Source: Paratrimastix pyriformis
Lineage: Eukaryota; Preaxostyla; Paratrimastigidae
Direction: 5' to 3'
NCBI GenBank assembly: GCA_027972325.1
Contig: JAPMOS010000114.1
Location: 62,001 to 126,000 of the forward strand
Length of the DNA stretch: 64,000 bases
Position 1 is the stretch's first letter. Every line of letters begins with the position of its first letter. Of the stretch, positions 28,845 through 39,540 are shown piece after piece. The notes beneath the pieces were generated by a model that saw nothing but the letters and a program-made list of their open reading frames with translations, did not search any database and was not told the DNA's origin. The translations under genes were made by a program, and so were the position numbers.

Positions 28845-28935
28845 CAGTCCCCTCTCCGTAGGACCCTCATCTTCCTGTAAGTGTTAGGAAGAAGGGATCC
28901 TACTGTCGAGGAGATGGGACTGGTGCTCCAGTGAA
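28845..28935. repeat. E1 internal complementary region
   Basis: Carries GGAGCACCAGTCC in one direction and GGACTGGTGCTCC in the other, around CTTCCTGTAAGTGTTAGG. One part is complementary to the terminal repeat at 27.98-28.02 kb and the other to the one at 55.30-55.37 kb, as expected for DIRS elements, which use such a region to form circles. Confidence 0.7.
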
Positions 28936-28965
28936 CAATTGAAAGGTACCGACCTGTGATGATAG

Positions 28966-29766
28966 CTATTCTTGGAGATGAGGCCCTGCCTCCTCCGCAC
29001 CCAGGACAGCTTTTGCCAAGGCTACTGCCGTGCCTGTCGACTGATGAAGGTAATGACTGGTGAGGGTTGTCGCCTTGCGCGACCAACGAAACTGCGCAGA
29101 CACAGCCAGCCCGTCCAAACCAGTGGATGCTGCCTTCGAGGCCGCAGCGGCCCTGACGGAGTGTGGGCCCCACTCCTTCTTCAACCCGGCGGCCAGCATC
29201 AGCCGCTTGCCACAAGAAAGCAACCAATCGGTTGAGCATTTCTCGCCGTTTTTGAGCTTCCAGAGGAGAGAGCTCGTGCAGCGCTTGGGGCGGCGCGAAT
29301 TCAATTCCGCAATTGCGCAGTGAAAGCAAAGACGCTGGTTCGAAACGTTTCCGCCCATCTTCTGCCTGACCCACTCTTTCTTCTTCCTTTCCTTCGGCAG
29401 CACTCTGAGTTCACAGAGGTGGGTGCCATCATCGAACCTGCATTCTGCTTTAGAGGCCGTGTTCAGGTCAGCAGCTCTCAACCCGAGGGCTTCACCCAAC
29501 AAAACCACTTTTCCCAGTAGGTCGCGATGATCAAGTGATCCATTCTCGCCGAGGCCCTCCAGATGCCTCCAAAGGACATCGATCTCGAAGGTCTCTTTCT
29601 TCTCTCGCGCCGGTTTTGCCTTCTCCATGCCTGTGAGAACGGCCCGGACGGTGGCTGAGGAGCCTGGGTCCGGTCTGCCATGCATAAGAAAGAATCTGGT
29701 GATGGCTGATCGTTTCTTCATAGCCGTGCTTGGTGCCCAACCTTTGGACTTTCCCCACTCTGCCAA
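28966..29766 (-). pseudogene. E1 tyrosine recombinase
   Basis: Fossil part. A DIRS-type tyrosine recombinase with ALGLRAADLNTA (catalytic Arg region), WGPHSVRAAAASKAAS (H-x-x-R box) and TLTSHYLHQS (catalytic Tyr region). It would circularise and insert cDNA without target duplication. Very similar to the E3 recombinase at 44.8-45.7 kb. Confidence 0.8.
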
Positions 29767-30929
29767 AAGTTGGCCAGATCAGTGGGCGAGGCCTGTAAAC
29801 AGTCCGCCTCGGACTTGCCCAGGAATTCGGCGAACTGAGACACCGCCGTCTGATAGCCCTTGCGCGTCTTGGGCTCCAGCGACCGCGCAATGAGGTCTTG
29901 TGCGGCTTCGTTCAGTCCTGCCACTGCGACAGCAGGCTCAGGTCGAGCCGGGGAAGCCTCTCCCCACCGCTGTCTCGCCGCTGCTACCATCGCGAGCTCC
30001 CCGCTCACGTGTAAGACCCGGGACTGCCAGTGCGGTGGACCCACCTGTGTCAGATTCCTGGTCCGTCCCGGAAGAAAGAGGGATGGGCTCCTCGGGAGTG
30101 CCAGCGGGGGGCTGATCTGCATGGACTGAGCCATCGGCCACCATGGGGCCGTCTCCCACTCCGGCACCACCACTAACGCCTCTGCCTTCTGCTCCCGCAG
30201 GGAGGCGAGTACTCTCCCGATCATGGAGAACGGCGGGTTCAACCACAAGGTGATCCCCCGAAGGGACTGGTGGAAGAAGTCCACCGCGGCGCAGCCGGGT
30301 TCCATGACCCATGACCACCAGACGGGCAGGAGGTGGTTTCGTGCCGAGGCGAACCCGTCCACCATGGGACGGAACCGCAGCCGAGTCACCAGGCCGAAGA
30401 GCCTGGGGTTCAACATCCAGTCTTCCTTCTCCGCCACGCGGGACAACTGGTCTGCTGTCGTGTTCTCCTCCCCGGGAAGGTACTCCGGTGCCAGCGTGAT
30501 GTGCCACCGCTGACACAACAGCATGAGCTTGAGGACGCCCTCGTGCATGTCGGGGCTCTTCCCCTTCCACTTCGCGACGCAGGCAACCACCACCTGGTTG
30601 TCTGACCTCCATCTCACCGTCTGGTTCTGTATGTGTGGGTGCAGGAGTGTGACCGCTCTGATTCCCGCCTCCAGCTCGAGTCTGTTGACCGAAGCGAAGG
30701 TCTGTGTCTCCAGGAAGTCCTTCTCCCAGATCTCCCGCGCCTTGATGGGGGGTAGCGCTGGGGAGGGTGCCTGTGCCAGCCTGTTCAGGGTGGCTCCCCA
30801 CGCAAACGCGCTTGCGTCCGTGGTCAGTTCCCAAGTGGGTGTGGTCTCCTGCCAGCACCTCTGACACTGCTCCGGGGGTACCATGACCCACCACCGCAGG
30901 TCCTCCTTGGCTGGTTCGTCGAGAGAGGC
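29718..30929 (-). pseudogene. E1 RNase H and Dam-like methyltransferase region
   Basis: Fossil part. RNase H marks: LTTDASAFAWGATL, NRLELEAGIRAV, VRWRSDNQVVVACV and TTADQLSR. Then the DIRS-type methyltransferase region with DGFASARNHLLPVWW and LWLNPPFSMIGRVL, followed by the start of the recombinase. The order matches the pol region of DIRS elements. Confidence 0.75.
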
Positions 30930-31053
30930 CATTCTCCTTCACGAGTTCGGAGAACGAGGGACAGCCTTCGTGGGATAGCCCCAAACAAACCCAAACCAAG
31001 AAAGAGTGAACACTTGCACAGCAAGCACGCAAAACGGCACTGACATCCAAAAA
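30930..31053 (+). repeat. 124-bp repeat R1, left member of a perfect inverted pair
   Basis: Begins CATTCTCCTTCACGAG at the point where E1 stops, contains TGGGATAGCC and CCAAACAAACCCAAACCAAG, and ends GGCACTGACATCCAAAAA. The exact reverse complement is at 52632-52755, where the other half of E1 begins. Partial copies occur at 39763-39842, and the inner part at 59169-59260. Confidence 0.9.
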
Positions 31054-31210
31054 TTTATCAAAAAGAATTTGACATGTCATGTCAGTGCCGGCAGTCGACT
31101 TGTCCTTTTGCGCAATAAGCAAATCGCAACGCATCTTTTATTCCCGGGTTTTCGGGTTTCTATGCTTTTTCAAGAATTTTCGAATAGTTACTCGAAAGCT
31201 CTGAAGACCT
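31035..31210 (+). repeat. Repeat D, copy 1 (with 12-bp inverted ends)
   Basis: CGGCACTGACAT and ATGTCAGTGCCG frame a short AT-rich hairpin, followed by GCAGTCGACTTGTCC and GCAAATCGCAACGCA. A direct second copy starts at 32478; the first half is also found at 59213-59283. Confidence 0.75.
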
Positions 31211-31930
31211 TGCATTTTGTTTCGTCGAGTTGGGTTGACTTTTGGAATGATCTAAGAGATGTCGGCCAACGTGCCGCTCCTTTGGCGCTCTGAAAGTGCT
31301 GGCCTTATTTCAATTGATTTTTCAAGGCCGCCTTGTCACTTTTCAACCCCTGCCTTGTAGCCTTGAACGACTGATCTCATTGATTAACTCATCGCGTCTC
31401 TCTCTTCCCACCTCCTCGTGGGTCGCCGCGTTTTACTTTGTGAGGGTTACAGGCCCTTTGCCGGCCTTTCAACTTTCCCGGACGGACTGGAGAAGAATCA
31501 CCTGGAATCTCAGAATCTGGGTCCTCCTTTCCGGGTCTGTGGCGTCACAATAGCACTCGCTTTATATTTTGTTTTTACAAACCAAAAACGGAAGGAAACA
31601 AAAACTTCCAAACAAAGATCAGAAAAAAAAACCAAAACGGAAAAGCAAAGAAAGATAGTCTTTATTCCGTTTTCGTGCAACTTTGAACTGGCTGAGCTCG
31701 TTGGGCTTGGGCCAATTTGCGCCATCCTCCGCAAAGACTTTCGGTTGGGGTATCACCCCAGTTTCCTTTGGAATGGCACTGTTCGTTGGTGCCTGGTCAC
31801 CGTGACATGCGCTGGAATACTCATTGCTTCGGGACGAAGGATGCCTGCTTGAGGTGTCGGTTCAGTTTCAAAGCAACCTTGATACATACGTTCACTGACA
31901 GACCCACCAGACCACCACGTCACGTTTTGA
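31211..31930. other. No gene recognised
   Basis: About 720 bp of moderately AT-rich DNA between repeat D and a tandem duplication. Short frames only. I see no conserved motif or repeat here, apart from an A-rich stretch around 31.60 kb. Confidence 0.6.
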
Positions 31931-32207
31931 GCGAATCAGTTTGATACTCTGCTCATTCGGCCCCACGGGGCTCGTTCGACACGCCAGCAACCTCTGTTGT
32001 ACAGTCTGTTTAATTCCTTTGAAGGAATTTATTCACTGGTCGATTTGACTTTGCGGTTGAAAGGGCTGACGAATCAGTTCGATACTCTGTTCGTTCGACC
32101 CCACGGTGCTCGTTTGGCACAACAACAAACTTTTTCATACAGTCTGTTCAATTCCTTTGAAGGAATTTCATCACCAGTGTCATTTGACTGGCGGCTTAGA
32201 GGATCTC
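31931..32207. repeat. 138-bp tandem duplication
   Basis: CGAATCAG, GATACTCTG, CCCCACGG, CTCGTT and the hairpin AATTCCTTTGAAGGAATT recur at 138-bp spacing (for example GAATCAG at 31933 and 32071). The two units are about 75-80% identical by eye. Confidence 0.75.
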
Positions 32208-32477
32208 GGAAATGCTGGTGGTCTCTCTTCTGGCCATGTCTCAGACTCTGCGGAGCCACTCAGTCTGCGAAACACCTGGTTGGCAAATATTTCAGGCCAA
32301 AATCCTTCATGGGTTTTTCAGGATCGAACAATGAGATGAATGGAATGCTGGGTCAACGGTTATCCGGCGAGGGACGCCCGTGCACTCGCTCTGGGCCCAC
32401 GTCAGTGGATGACCTCCGCTATCAGCGTTTAGTCCACGTGTGACTCTGAAATTCGCACGATTACTGGTCACGCGCGC

Positions 32478-32640
32478 AAATTTATCAAAAGAATTTGACA
32501 TGTCATGTCAGTGCCGGCAGTCGACTCGTCCTTTTGCGCACTAAGCAAATCGCAACGCAATCCTTTATCCCGGAGTTCTCTATTTTCTCGGTCCTCTCGG
32601 ACTCATTTTTCATAGCTTATTGGGAACTCTGAAGTCAAAG
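32478..32640 (+). repeat. Repeat D, copy 2
   Basis: AAATTTATCAAAAGAATTTG, GTCATGTCAGTGCCGGCAG and GCAAATCGCAACGCA match copy 1 at 31051-31143 in the same direction; similarity fades around 32.64 kb. The two copies flank about 1.3 kb. Confidence 0.75.
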
Positions 32641-32732
32641 AAAACTGCATCATTATTGTCCTCGGGAGCGGGGGTTGGATGATCGACCTCATCTGTTTGA
32701 CAATGTCGCTTTCAAGCTTCAACGAGCTCTGG

Positions 32733-33146
32733 ACCCTGCCGCGTGGTCCCGGTCGTCCTCTCGGCGCGGGGAGTCGTCCCTCGGGCCACGCTGCAGGCCC
32801 TCTCTCGGACCACCCCGGCCTCCCCGCCTGAGATCCGGCTGGGCCTCCAGAAGTGCCTCTCCTCCCTCGCCACCCTGCTCGTGCGCGACGCCCTGGCCCT
32901 GATGACCATGCGGAACAGGGCGGCTGCCGACGAGCCGCACCCCTGACACAAGGCACCCCCGCCCCACCCCCACCCCCGCCGCCCCTATCACCCACCCACT
33001 GGGGCTCCGCTCGCCGCGGCTGCCCCGGCCGAGGAGGGCCCAACACGAGGTCATTAGGCCCAGGGCCCCCATCGGAACGTGTAACGCGCGACGCGAAGGC
33101 GGGAGTAAAGTTTCTCTTCGCCTGCGTCCTCGCAAATACACGGCAT
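32733..33146 (+). mobile_element. 5'-truncated second copy of the LINE (3' end only)
   Basis: Encodes the last residues of the LINE protein (VVPVVLSARGVVPRATLQAL, LLVRDALALMTMRN) with its stop at 32943-32945, then the same 3' UTR and the same terminal CTCGCAAATACAC-GCATGT. Severe 5' truncation is the usual outcome of target-primed reverse transcription. CTCTGG appears on both sides (32728-32733 and 33150-33155) and may be a short target duplication. Confidence 0.8.
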
Positions 33147-33838
33147 GTCTCTCTGGTGGGATAGCCGAGGAATCTCTTCCCCAAACAAACCCAAACCAAG
33201 ACAAGTCTCCCACCCACCTCCCTGCCTGATGAGTGGCACTGGGTTTGTTTGTTGCTGCTTTCCCCGCGAAGCTTCGACTCAACGTGTACCCATGGTCGTG
33301 ATTGATGGTGGGCATTTTATCTTCGCAGCGCTATCTTCGTACGTGCTCCCTTGGCTGTACTGCTGCCTGTTCACCCACACAGCGAGGAATCATCGAGACT
33401 CTTCTTCTTCCCAAACCCCCAGGAAAATAGACATCACGTCAGGCAACGCAAAAAGCGGCACTGACCACAAATAGAAAGAAATTCCATGTCAGCTGACACG
33501 GATAGTGTACCCTGCCCTTGCGTAAGCACGTCAAAGGGGCCGGGCACCACTTCGGAAGGTGTGGTCAGGCCCAGACGCATCCCAAAGAAAGAATGTAGAG
33601 AAGAAAGACGAGAGAGACAAAACAAAAGAGGCTTTCAAAGATTGATCAAACATCGGCACAATAAAATTCAACTTCTCCTCCCCATGAGCCGCCGAAGCTC
33701 ACCCCGGTAAGCATGTGTCTGCGGAGGGAAAGAGGAGGGTGGAGAAACCTCCGGCTTACCAGGTCACGCAAAAAATCAGGAAAAAATACAGAGGGGCGAA
33801 GCCTCAGAAAAGACCCCCGGGGACGAAGTGCCTTCCAT

Positions 33839-34255
33839 TCACTTCTTCCCCCCCTCCGCAGCAGACTCCTCAGCGGAGCTCTTGCCACGGGCAGAAGAGG
33901 CGGCCGAAAAGAACTTGCGGCCGCCACGGCCACGGCCACGGCCACGGCCACGAGTAGCACCCCGAGACCATCCTCGGGTCGCGCCTCGAACAGCAGAGCC
34001 TCCGCGTCCGCGCGACGAGACCCAATGTCCACTGCGGCCGCGGTGGGTGTTGGAAACGACCACCCTCGACCCATCTTCCAGAGTGAAGAGGCGCGTAGCG
34101 GCCTTGGGGTGATCGTAGCCCTGCTTGGTCAGACGCCGGTTGGCGTTGTAGACCGAGAGTTCCTTGCCCGGGTCCAGCGCGAGGGCTGTGTGCGGGCGAG
34201 TGTGGTTGTGTTGTGACAGAGGGGGAAAGGTAACATGACCTGTCTCCCTCCCCAC
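33839..34255 (-). CDS. E2 Arg/Gly-rich ORF near the 3' end
   Basis: Fossil part. Starts MGRETGHVTFPPLSQHNH, has GKELSVYNANRRLTKQGYDH and LFTLEDGSRVVV, then an RGG-like tail (RGRGRGRGRGGRKFF) and an acidic end. It lies between the internal complementary region and the 3' terminus, the same slot as the basic small ORFs of E1 and E3. Probably RNA/DNA binding; not recognised. Confidence 0.5.
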   Translation of the reverse strand: MGRETGHVTFPPLSQHNHTRPHTALALDPGKELSVYNANRRLTKQGYDHPKAATRLFTLEDGSRVVVSNTHRGRSGHWVSSRGRGGSAVRGATRGWSRGATRGRGRGRGRGGRKFFSAASSARGKSSAEESAAEGGKK

Positions 34256-34378
34256 CCTTGCTCCTCAAAATGGCAGGAAGAGCAAAGGTGGTGTCGGCAG
34301 GCTCAGGAGGTGGTGAGGCAGTGGGGCTGTAAGCCATGTGGTGCTCCACGCCACCAGGGAGGCGGGTGGGAGTATTTC

Positions 34379-34490
34379 TGGGGTTTGGGAAGAAGAGTCT
34401 CGATGATTCCTCGCTTCAGCCTCGGAGCCTCGGCGAACGAGTAATCAATCTCGACGACCTTCATCTTCCCAAACCCCCAGGAAAATAGAC
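34379..34490. repeat. E2 internal complementary region
   Basis: Contains CTGGGGTTTGGGAAGAAGAG followed by TCTCGATGATTCCTCGC, the reverse complement of 33382-33425 near the 3' end, and then a second arm CATCTTCCCAAACCCCCAGG. The layout resembles the internal complementary region of DIRS elements. Confidence 0.6.
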
Positions 34491-34549
34491 AGCATGCCAA
34501 AGGAATCACACTGCCTCCCAACTCGTGCCTGCCAAAGGGGGGAACCCCT

Positions 34550-35722
34550 AGGGGTCCCCCTTGTCAGGTTCAGCGGCCCCGACATTTCATGAGGTTTGCC
34601 ACTGAACCGACCCGCCAACAGTGCCTCGTCGAAGCGATCCGTGACTCCTTCCACTGTGCGACCATAGTGCATTTGGTAGGTGCTGGACCTGGAGCTCCAA
34701 CGATACCTGGTCAGAATCTGTGGCAGTGGAATGCCCAGTGCAGCGGCTTTCGACGGGGCGGCTGAGCGAATTGAATGGGCACCCCACTGCAGGGGAATGC
34801 CTGCCACCGTCATCGTCGAACGCACGCAGTTCCGGATCCAGTCTGCCGAGATGGCTTTGCCCACCCTGCACTTCACTGAATTATCCCGTGGAAAGACAAA
34901 GAAGGTGTCCGACACTGCCTGACCCGCAACCGCTGGTTCCGTCGGCCGCTTGGTCAGCCACTGTTTCATGGCGCAGTGTAGGCACAGTGGGTTGTCGGGA
35001 GCCCCGACCACCTGGACCCATCGAATCTTGGTGTTGTGTGTCTCCTTCGGGCACACCTTCAGCCGAACTGAGTGCTCGCACCCCGGCTGGCCGAACTCAA
35101 AGCGTGAGTCGGAAAAGAGATCGAGGTTGTGTCCATGACCCTCAACCCCGCGATCTCCAACAAGCTGGCGACTTTACCAATGAGCCGATTTTGGTCAAGG
35201 GTCGCATTGTCAGCCCATTCCCCTCGAGCAATTTCAAGAGGTCTGCTAGGTCCCAGATCGGACCGAGGTCTTTGCCCCAGCCGGTTTGTCCTTCCCGATG
35301 CCGGTGACGACTTGTTTCACCAGTTTGCCTTCCGGGGATAGAGGGTGGCCACTCATGGTGAAGTACATGGACAGTGCTGAGCGACGTGCCCCTGCCGAGC
35401 CCGAGCTGAGGTCCCTCTCCATGGCCTCATCCGCAATGAACGAGGCGACCTGGACCTCATTCTGGTCGGTCGCCTCCGTGATCGGAGCCAGGTCTTTGAG
35501 CGCGCACCACTCTTCATAACGGCGAATGATGTGTGAGTATTTCTTCGAGGTTTTCTCTGCCAATGACCTCTGAATGAAATAACCTGCCGCTGCCGACAGC
35601 TCCGGATGCTTAGGGGCCCAAGCAGGAGCCTCATCTGAGAGCTTTTTCCGGGCTGTGGGTGTGGGTGTCGCGCGTCCTGGGGCAGGACCTTTCTTGCCCG
35701 GGCGGAACAGAGTTCCGTCCAC
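34550..35722 (-). pseudogene. E2 tyrosine recombinase
   Basis: Fossil part. The N-terminal SAM-like region (KTSKKYSHIIRRYEEWC) is followed by IAGLRVMDTTSISFSD (Arg region), WGAHSIRSAAPSKAAAL (HxxR) and STYQMHYGRT (Tyr). Broken in this copy; the copy at 60.6-61.6 kb keeps a long part readable. Confidence 0.75.
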
Positions 35723-35949
35723 GGGTGTCCCCGCGGCGTTCTGGGCATCACAGGCCCCGCTCGTGGGTGCTTCCGACCGACCCGGGGGTTTGTCACACAG
35801 GACTCCGGGTGGTGCGTCATGGGAGTGGGGGTGGTGGTGCTCTTTGAGCGCAGAGACGCTGCCAGCTCGGCTAAGGTCATGTCCTCTCCCGAGTCTGCGT
35901 CGACGTCTACAGCTCCCTGTCCCACTGTGGGATCAGGGGCTCGTTGCTC

Positions 35950-36894
35950 CCCCACCAGGCCTCCGGGTCGTCGAAGATCCGGGCTGGACCCATGGGGTGC
36001 AGATGTCGGTACTGGAACTTCTGGACGAGGGTGAGATCCGGATTGGTGAGTGTCTGCCAACCCCACTCGAGGTGTGCCCTGGCTTGCCGGACTGGGTCCC
36101 CGACACCTGTGTCACACAACACTCCCAGTGTGGGGCCCAATTCCCTTGAGGTTGCGTGTCGTGCCTGCCAGGAATGTGTTCTCCTGCCGTGGTAGGGTCA
36201 GGGGTGGTGCCACTGCCATGTGCAGCATCACTGGCCACCACGGTGCCGATGTCCACACCGGGGTGAGGAGAAGAGCCTCCCCGCTGCTCCCTCAACCGTT
36301 CCAAGACTCTGAGGATGAGCGAGAACGGTGGGTTTATCCACGGCACTTCTGAGGCTAGGTTCTGCCGGAAGAAGTCCACTCCCGCCGCTCCCGGTTCCTT
36401 GACCAAGGACCAGAACCGGGGCACAGGTGGTTTCGCGCCGATGCAAAGGCGTCCACCGTCGGCTTCGTCCTGAGTTTCACCACCGCCCTGAAGAGGGCTG
36501 GGTGGAGCTGGTAATCTTCGGCGTCGACCCACCGCGAGAGCCTGTCCGCTCTCACGTTGTCGGTGCCGTGAATGTGCTCTGTGGTGAGGGTGATCTGGTG
36601 TGTCTGGCAGAACTCCCAGAGTGTTCTCAACCGGGTGTTGAGCTGCTGGCTCTGTGACTTGAGTCTGCCGACTGACCACACGACAGACGAATTGTCCGAG
36701 AACCAAAGTACGGACTTGCCCGTGACCTGTTCCCGGAACAGGTGGAGTGACCTGATGCCCGCTTCCAATTCGAGCGGGTTTATTGAACTGATCTCCTGCA
36801 GGTCCGTCACTCTCCACAACTCGTGTGCTGGGATGCCCTGCTCGATGCTCTGTGCCGGAGTCTCAGCACTGCCCCCAGCCCATCTCGGCTGCAT
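35950..36894 (-). pseudogene. E2 RNase H and Dam-like methyltransferase region
   Basis: Fossil part. NPLELEAGIRSLHLF, VLWFSDNSSVVWSV and VRADRLSRWVDAED are RNase H marks. TVDAFASARNHLCPG and WINPPFSLILRVLERL mark the DIRS methyltransferase region. Broken. Confidence 0.65.
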
Positions 36895-37951
36895 CCGTGG
36901 TCAGGATCAGCTCTGCTGGTGGGGTCCGAAGTGGGGTGCTGGTGGGGTACTGTGCATGTTCCCACCACTCCAAGTCCCTGTGTGACTCCTCCGAAAGGGT
37001 CACCAGTGCATGCCACCCCCCCTGCGCCTTGATCGCCGTGGACAGGTCGATGTTCAGGTTGCGCAGGTACAAGCAGGCCGGGCGAATCGTCTCCCTGCAT
37101 GACGACATGAACCCGATCACCGCTGCCAATGATTTGGCTTTGATGGTGGTGCACTGTTGGGTGTTGTGCGCCATCTCTCTCACCTTCTGTGCCTTCTCGG
37201 GTGGGAGTGAGAGTGTCATCGCTCGAGTGTCGAGGACAAACCCCAGGAACTCCAGCATTTGAACTGGTTCCACTTGGGTTTTGTCCCAGCTGATCTCGCA
37301 CCCGAGTGAGAGAAGGTGACGAAGGAGTGCCAGTGTATGCAGCTTGGTCTCCTGTGGTGACCTGCCCAACACCAGGAGGTCGTCGATGTAGTGGACTACC
37401 AAGATGCCGTGTCTCCGGGCTTCCTTGATTGCCACTCTCATGGTCTTTGTAAAGATTCTGGGAGCCACATTCAGGCCGAATGGGAGGGCTTGGAAGCGAT
37501 ATTCCGTGCCCTCCCATTCGACTCCCAGGTATTTCCGGTGAGGTGGAAAGATCGGGATGTGAAAGTATGCATGTTTCAAGTCGATCTTGGTGGCCCACAT
37601 CATGGGCTCCACCACGGCCCTCACCGTCTTCCACCCCTCCATTTTGAAGGAGGGGCAGAAGATGAAGTGATTCAAGGCGGTGAGGTCCAGGATCAACCTC
37701 CATTTCCCGCCGGGCTTGGGCCGCCCAAAAATGGGAGATCTCATCCCTTTGTCCGACCCCCCCTGGATCGTTTTCAGTGCCGATATCCCAAGGTACTCCT
37801 GGACCACCGCCTCCAAGCCCAGTTTCTCCTCCCCCACCAAGTGGTAAGGGTCCCGGGACCACGTCCCCGGGTTGGGTGGGGGTCCCTTGAACGGGATGTG
37901 AAACCCTTCCGATACCACCTGTGCCACTTCCCGAGGTGGTCTGAGGGCCAA
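36863..37951 (-). CDS. E2 reverse transcriptase
   Basis: Fossil part. RT motifs: GKWRLILDLTALNHF, ATKIDLKHAYFHIPI (motif A), RFQALPFGLNVAPRIF (motif B) and VVHYIDDLLVLG (motif C, YIDD), then LEFLGFVLDT and the start of RNase H (LILTTDAAEMGWG). The closest general type is the DIRS/Ngaro RT. Confidence 0.9.
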   Translation of the reverse strand: MALRPPREVAQVVSEGFHIPFKGPPPNPGTWSRDPYHLVGEEKLGLEAVVQEYLGISALKTIQGGSDKGMRSPIFGRPKPGGKWRLILDLTALNHFIFCPSFKMEGWKTVRAVVEPMMWATKIDLKHAYFHIPIFPPHRKYLGVEWEGTEYRFQALPFGLNVAPRIFTKTMRVAIKEARRHGILVVHYIDDLLVLGRSPQETKLHTLALLRHLLSLGCEISWDKTQVEPVQMLEFLGFVLDTRAMTLSLPPEKAQKVREMAHNTQQCTTIKAKSLAAVIGFMSSCRETIRPACLYLRNLNIDLSTAIKAQGGWHALVTLSEESHRDLEWWEHAQYPTSTPLRTPPAELILTTDAAEMGWGQC

Positions 37952-37959
37952 CCACTCCT

Positions 37960-38760
37960 CCCGGTGCCGAGCCAGCCTGCCTGCCAGTGGTCCCCGAGGT
38001 GGGTGCTGTGCCAGCAGCCGCAGTTTGGCCTGCTCCCGGTCCCATTGAGGGTCCAGTCCGAGAAGGAAGGGGTCCCTCCCCCAGGGGTTGGGACTGTCCC
38101 TCCCCCCCGAGCTGAGCCCCCTTGGGCCGTGTTATGGGGTGAGGCAGAGTTTCCCCTGAGGGGTGGGGGGTGAGTGGGTTCCCGAGTTGGGTGCCTGCCC
38201 TCCCGGGACTTGGCACCCTCCTCCGGTCCCGTGACGGGGTTGTGGGGGGAGAGCGGGAACAAGACGGGGCGGAGGGGTGAGGGAGTGCATGAAGGGTGGT
38301 GCAGGTGTGCTGGACAGACTGCTGCCGCCCTCCCTTGCTCTGGTCCCACTCCCGGGCCAGGTAGGTCTTGCCCTGCCATCTGATCTGGCCGTTTTGGGGG
38401 TTACTTTTATCGGCGCCACCCCCAGGGGCGCCTGGTTCCCCCCACCCCCGCACCGGAGGGGGTGGTGGGGACGCGAGTCGCTGCCTCCGCCACTGAGGTG
38501 CATGAGCTTCACCGCCAACGCTAGCGGAACGTGTGAGTGGGTGTTTCCGGGACCCTGCCTCGCAGACCTCCCCGCGTGTCCCCGCATTGGGGAGTGTGAC
38601 CGCCTCTGACTGTGTATCGGTCCGTCTCGGGTTCACAAACCCCTCGCCCAAGGTCGGCGGATCCTTCTCGCCGGTCTCTGTGTAGCCCCCCACGTTCGGG
38701 ACCTCCTTGGGTGACGCTCGCCCCGCTGAGGTGACGACGCTAACCTCAGGGGTGTGAGTT
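37960..38760 (-). pseudogene. E2 gag-like Pro/Gly-rich region
   Basis: Fossil part. Minus-strand frames starting near 38693 give a Pro/Gly/Arg/Ser-rich sequence (start MGGYTETGEKDPPTLGEG) upstream of the RT. There is no zinc knuckle. Called gag-like only from position. Confidence 0.35.
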
Positions 38761-39039
38761 GCTGTTCCGAGTCCCCAACCTCGCAGACCTCCATGAGGGT
38801 TCTCGCCCCCGTGCTCGCGGCTCCTTCGTCACCAGTCGCCGACCGGCGCCGGTGAAGCGGTGGAGGCACCCTTGCCGTGCAGGCGTCGATCTGTATAAAG
38901 AACCCAAGCCCCCACCAAAAACGCAAACCCCGAAGGGAGAGAGAGCACAAAAGGTGACGTATCGATCGCCACTTCAGGGTGCTCAACAAATATCCCTCCC
39001 GCGAGAGGGAGGTGTGCGGTGGGGTGAGCGCGGTGGTTC

Positions 39040-39540
39040 ACGGGCACAACGCCCACGATGAAATCACATGAGCTGTTGTCAAAACAGAACAGACGACGGT
39101 GAATAACAAACCCCGACCCCCCCGCATTCTGAATGTGGAGGATGCATGGTGCCCACCACGACCATGGTAAAGCCACACAGTTGTGCCACAACAAAACGAA
39201 AACGGGGGTGAAAGATAACACCCCGCAGCAGTTCCTCGAGCTGTTGCCCATTCAGAACAGAAAGGAGAGACAACACCCCACACCGCTATGAAGGTGCATG
39301 ATGGATGTCTTAAGAGTACAACGAGCAGGATGACCATAGGCTGTTGTTCAAGCAAAGTAGCTGGGGTGAATGACCACAACTCCCCACCATGAATGCCCAA
39401 TCACATCAGACGAGGGTGAATGAGGGTGCATGAAGGGTGGTGTCTCAAGGTCAAAAGGCCCCGACGAGACCACACATTGTTGTCAAAGGGAACCAAACAA
39501 GGTTGAACAACAGCCACACTCGCCTCCCCACGAGGCAGCC
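39040..39540. repeat. Diverged minisatellite, units about 110-150 bp
   Basis: Phrases such as GAGGATGCATGG (39138), GAAGGTGCATGATGG (39289) and GAGGGTGCATGAAGG (39423), each followed by a GTTGT-containing middle and CCCCAC, recur. It lies inside the inverted ends of E2, at its 5' side. No gene. Confidence 0.55.

Larger units (their letters stand above)
27980..30929 (-). mobile_element. DIRS-like retroelement E1, 3' half
   Basis: Fossil of a tyrosine-recombinase retroelement, minus strand. Parts in order from 30929: RNase H, Dam-like methyltransferase region with the NPPF motif, tyrosine recombinase (28.97-29.88 kb), internal complementary region (28845-28935), an Arg-rich small ORF (28.28-28.56 kb) and the terminal repeat (27980-28095). 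The terminal repeat is the inverse of the one at 55.22-55.37 kb. The gag and RT parts are not here; a matching 5' half lies at 52756-55370. Broken by an insertion and at a few other places; sequence identity to relatives suggests it is fairly young. Confidence 0.75.

Noticed and set aside
31051-32640. Repeat D as long terminal repeats of an LTR element
   Set aside because: No gag/pol sequence, primer-binding site or polypurine tract between the copies, and the repeat also occurs singly.
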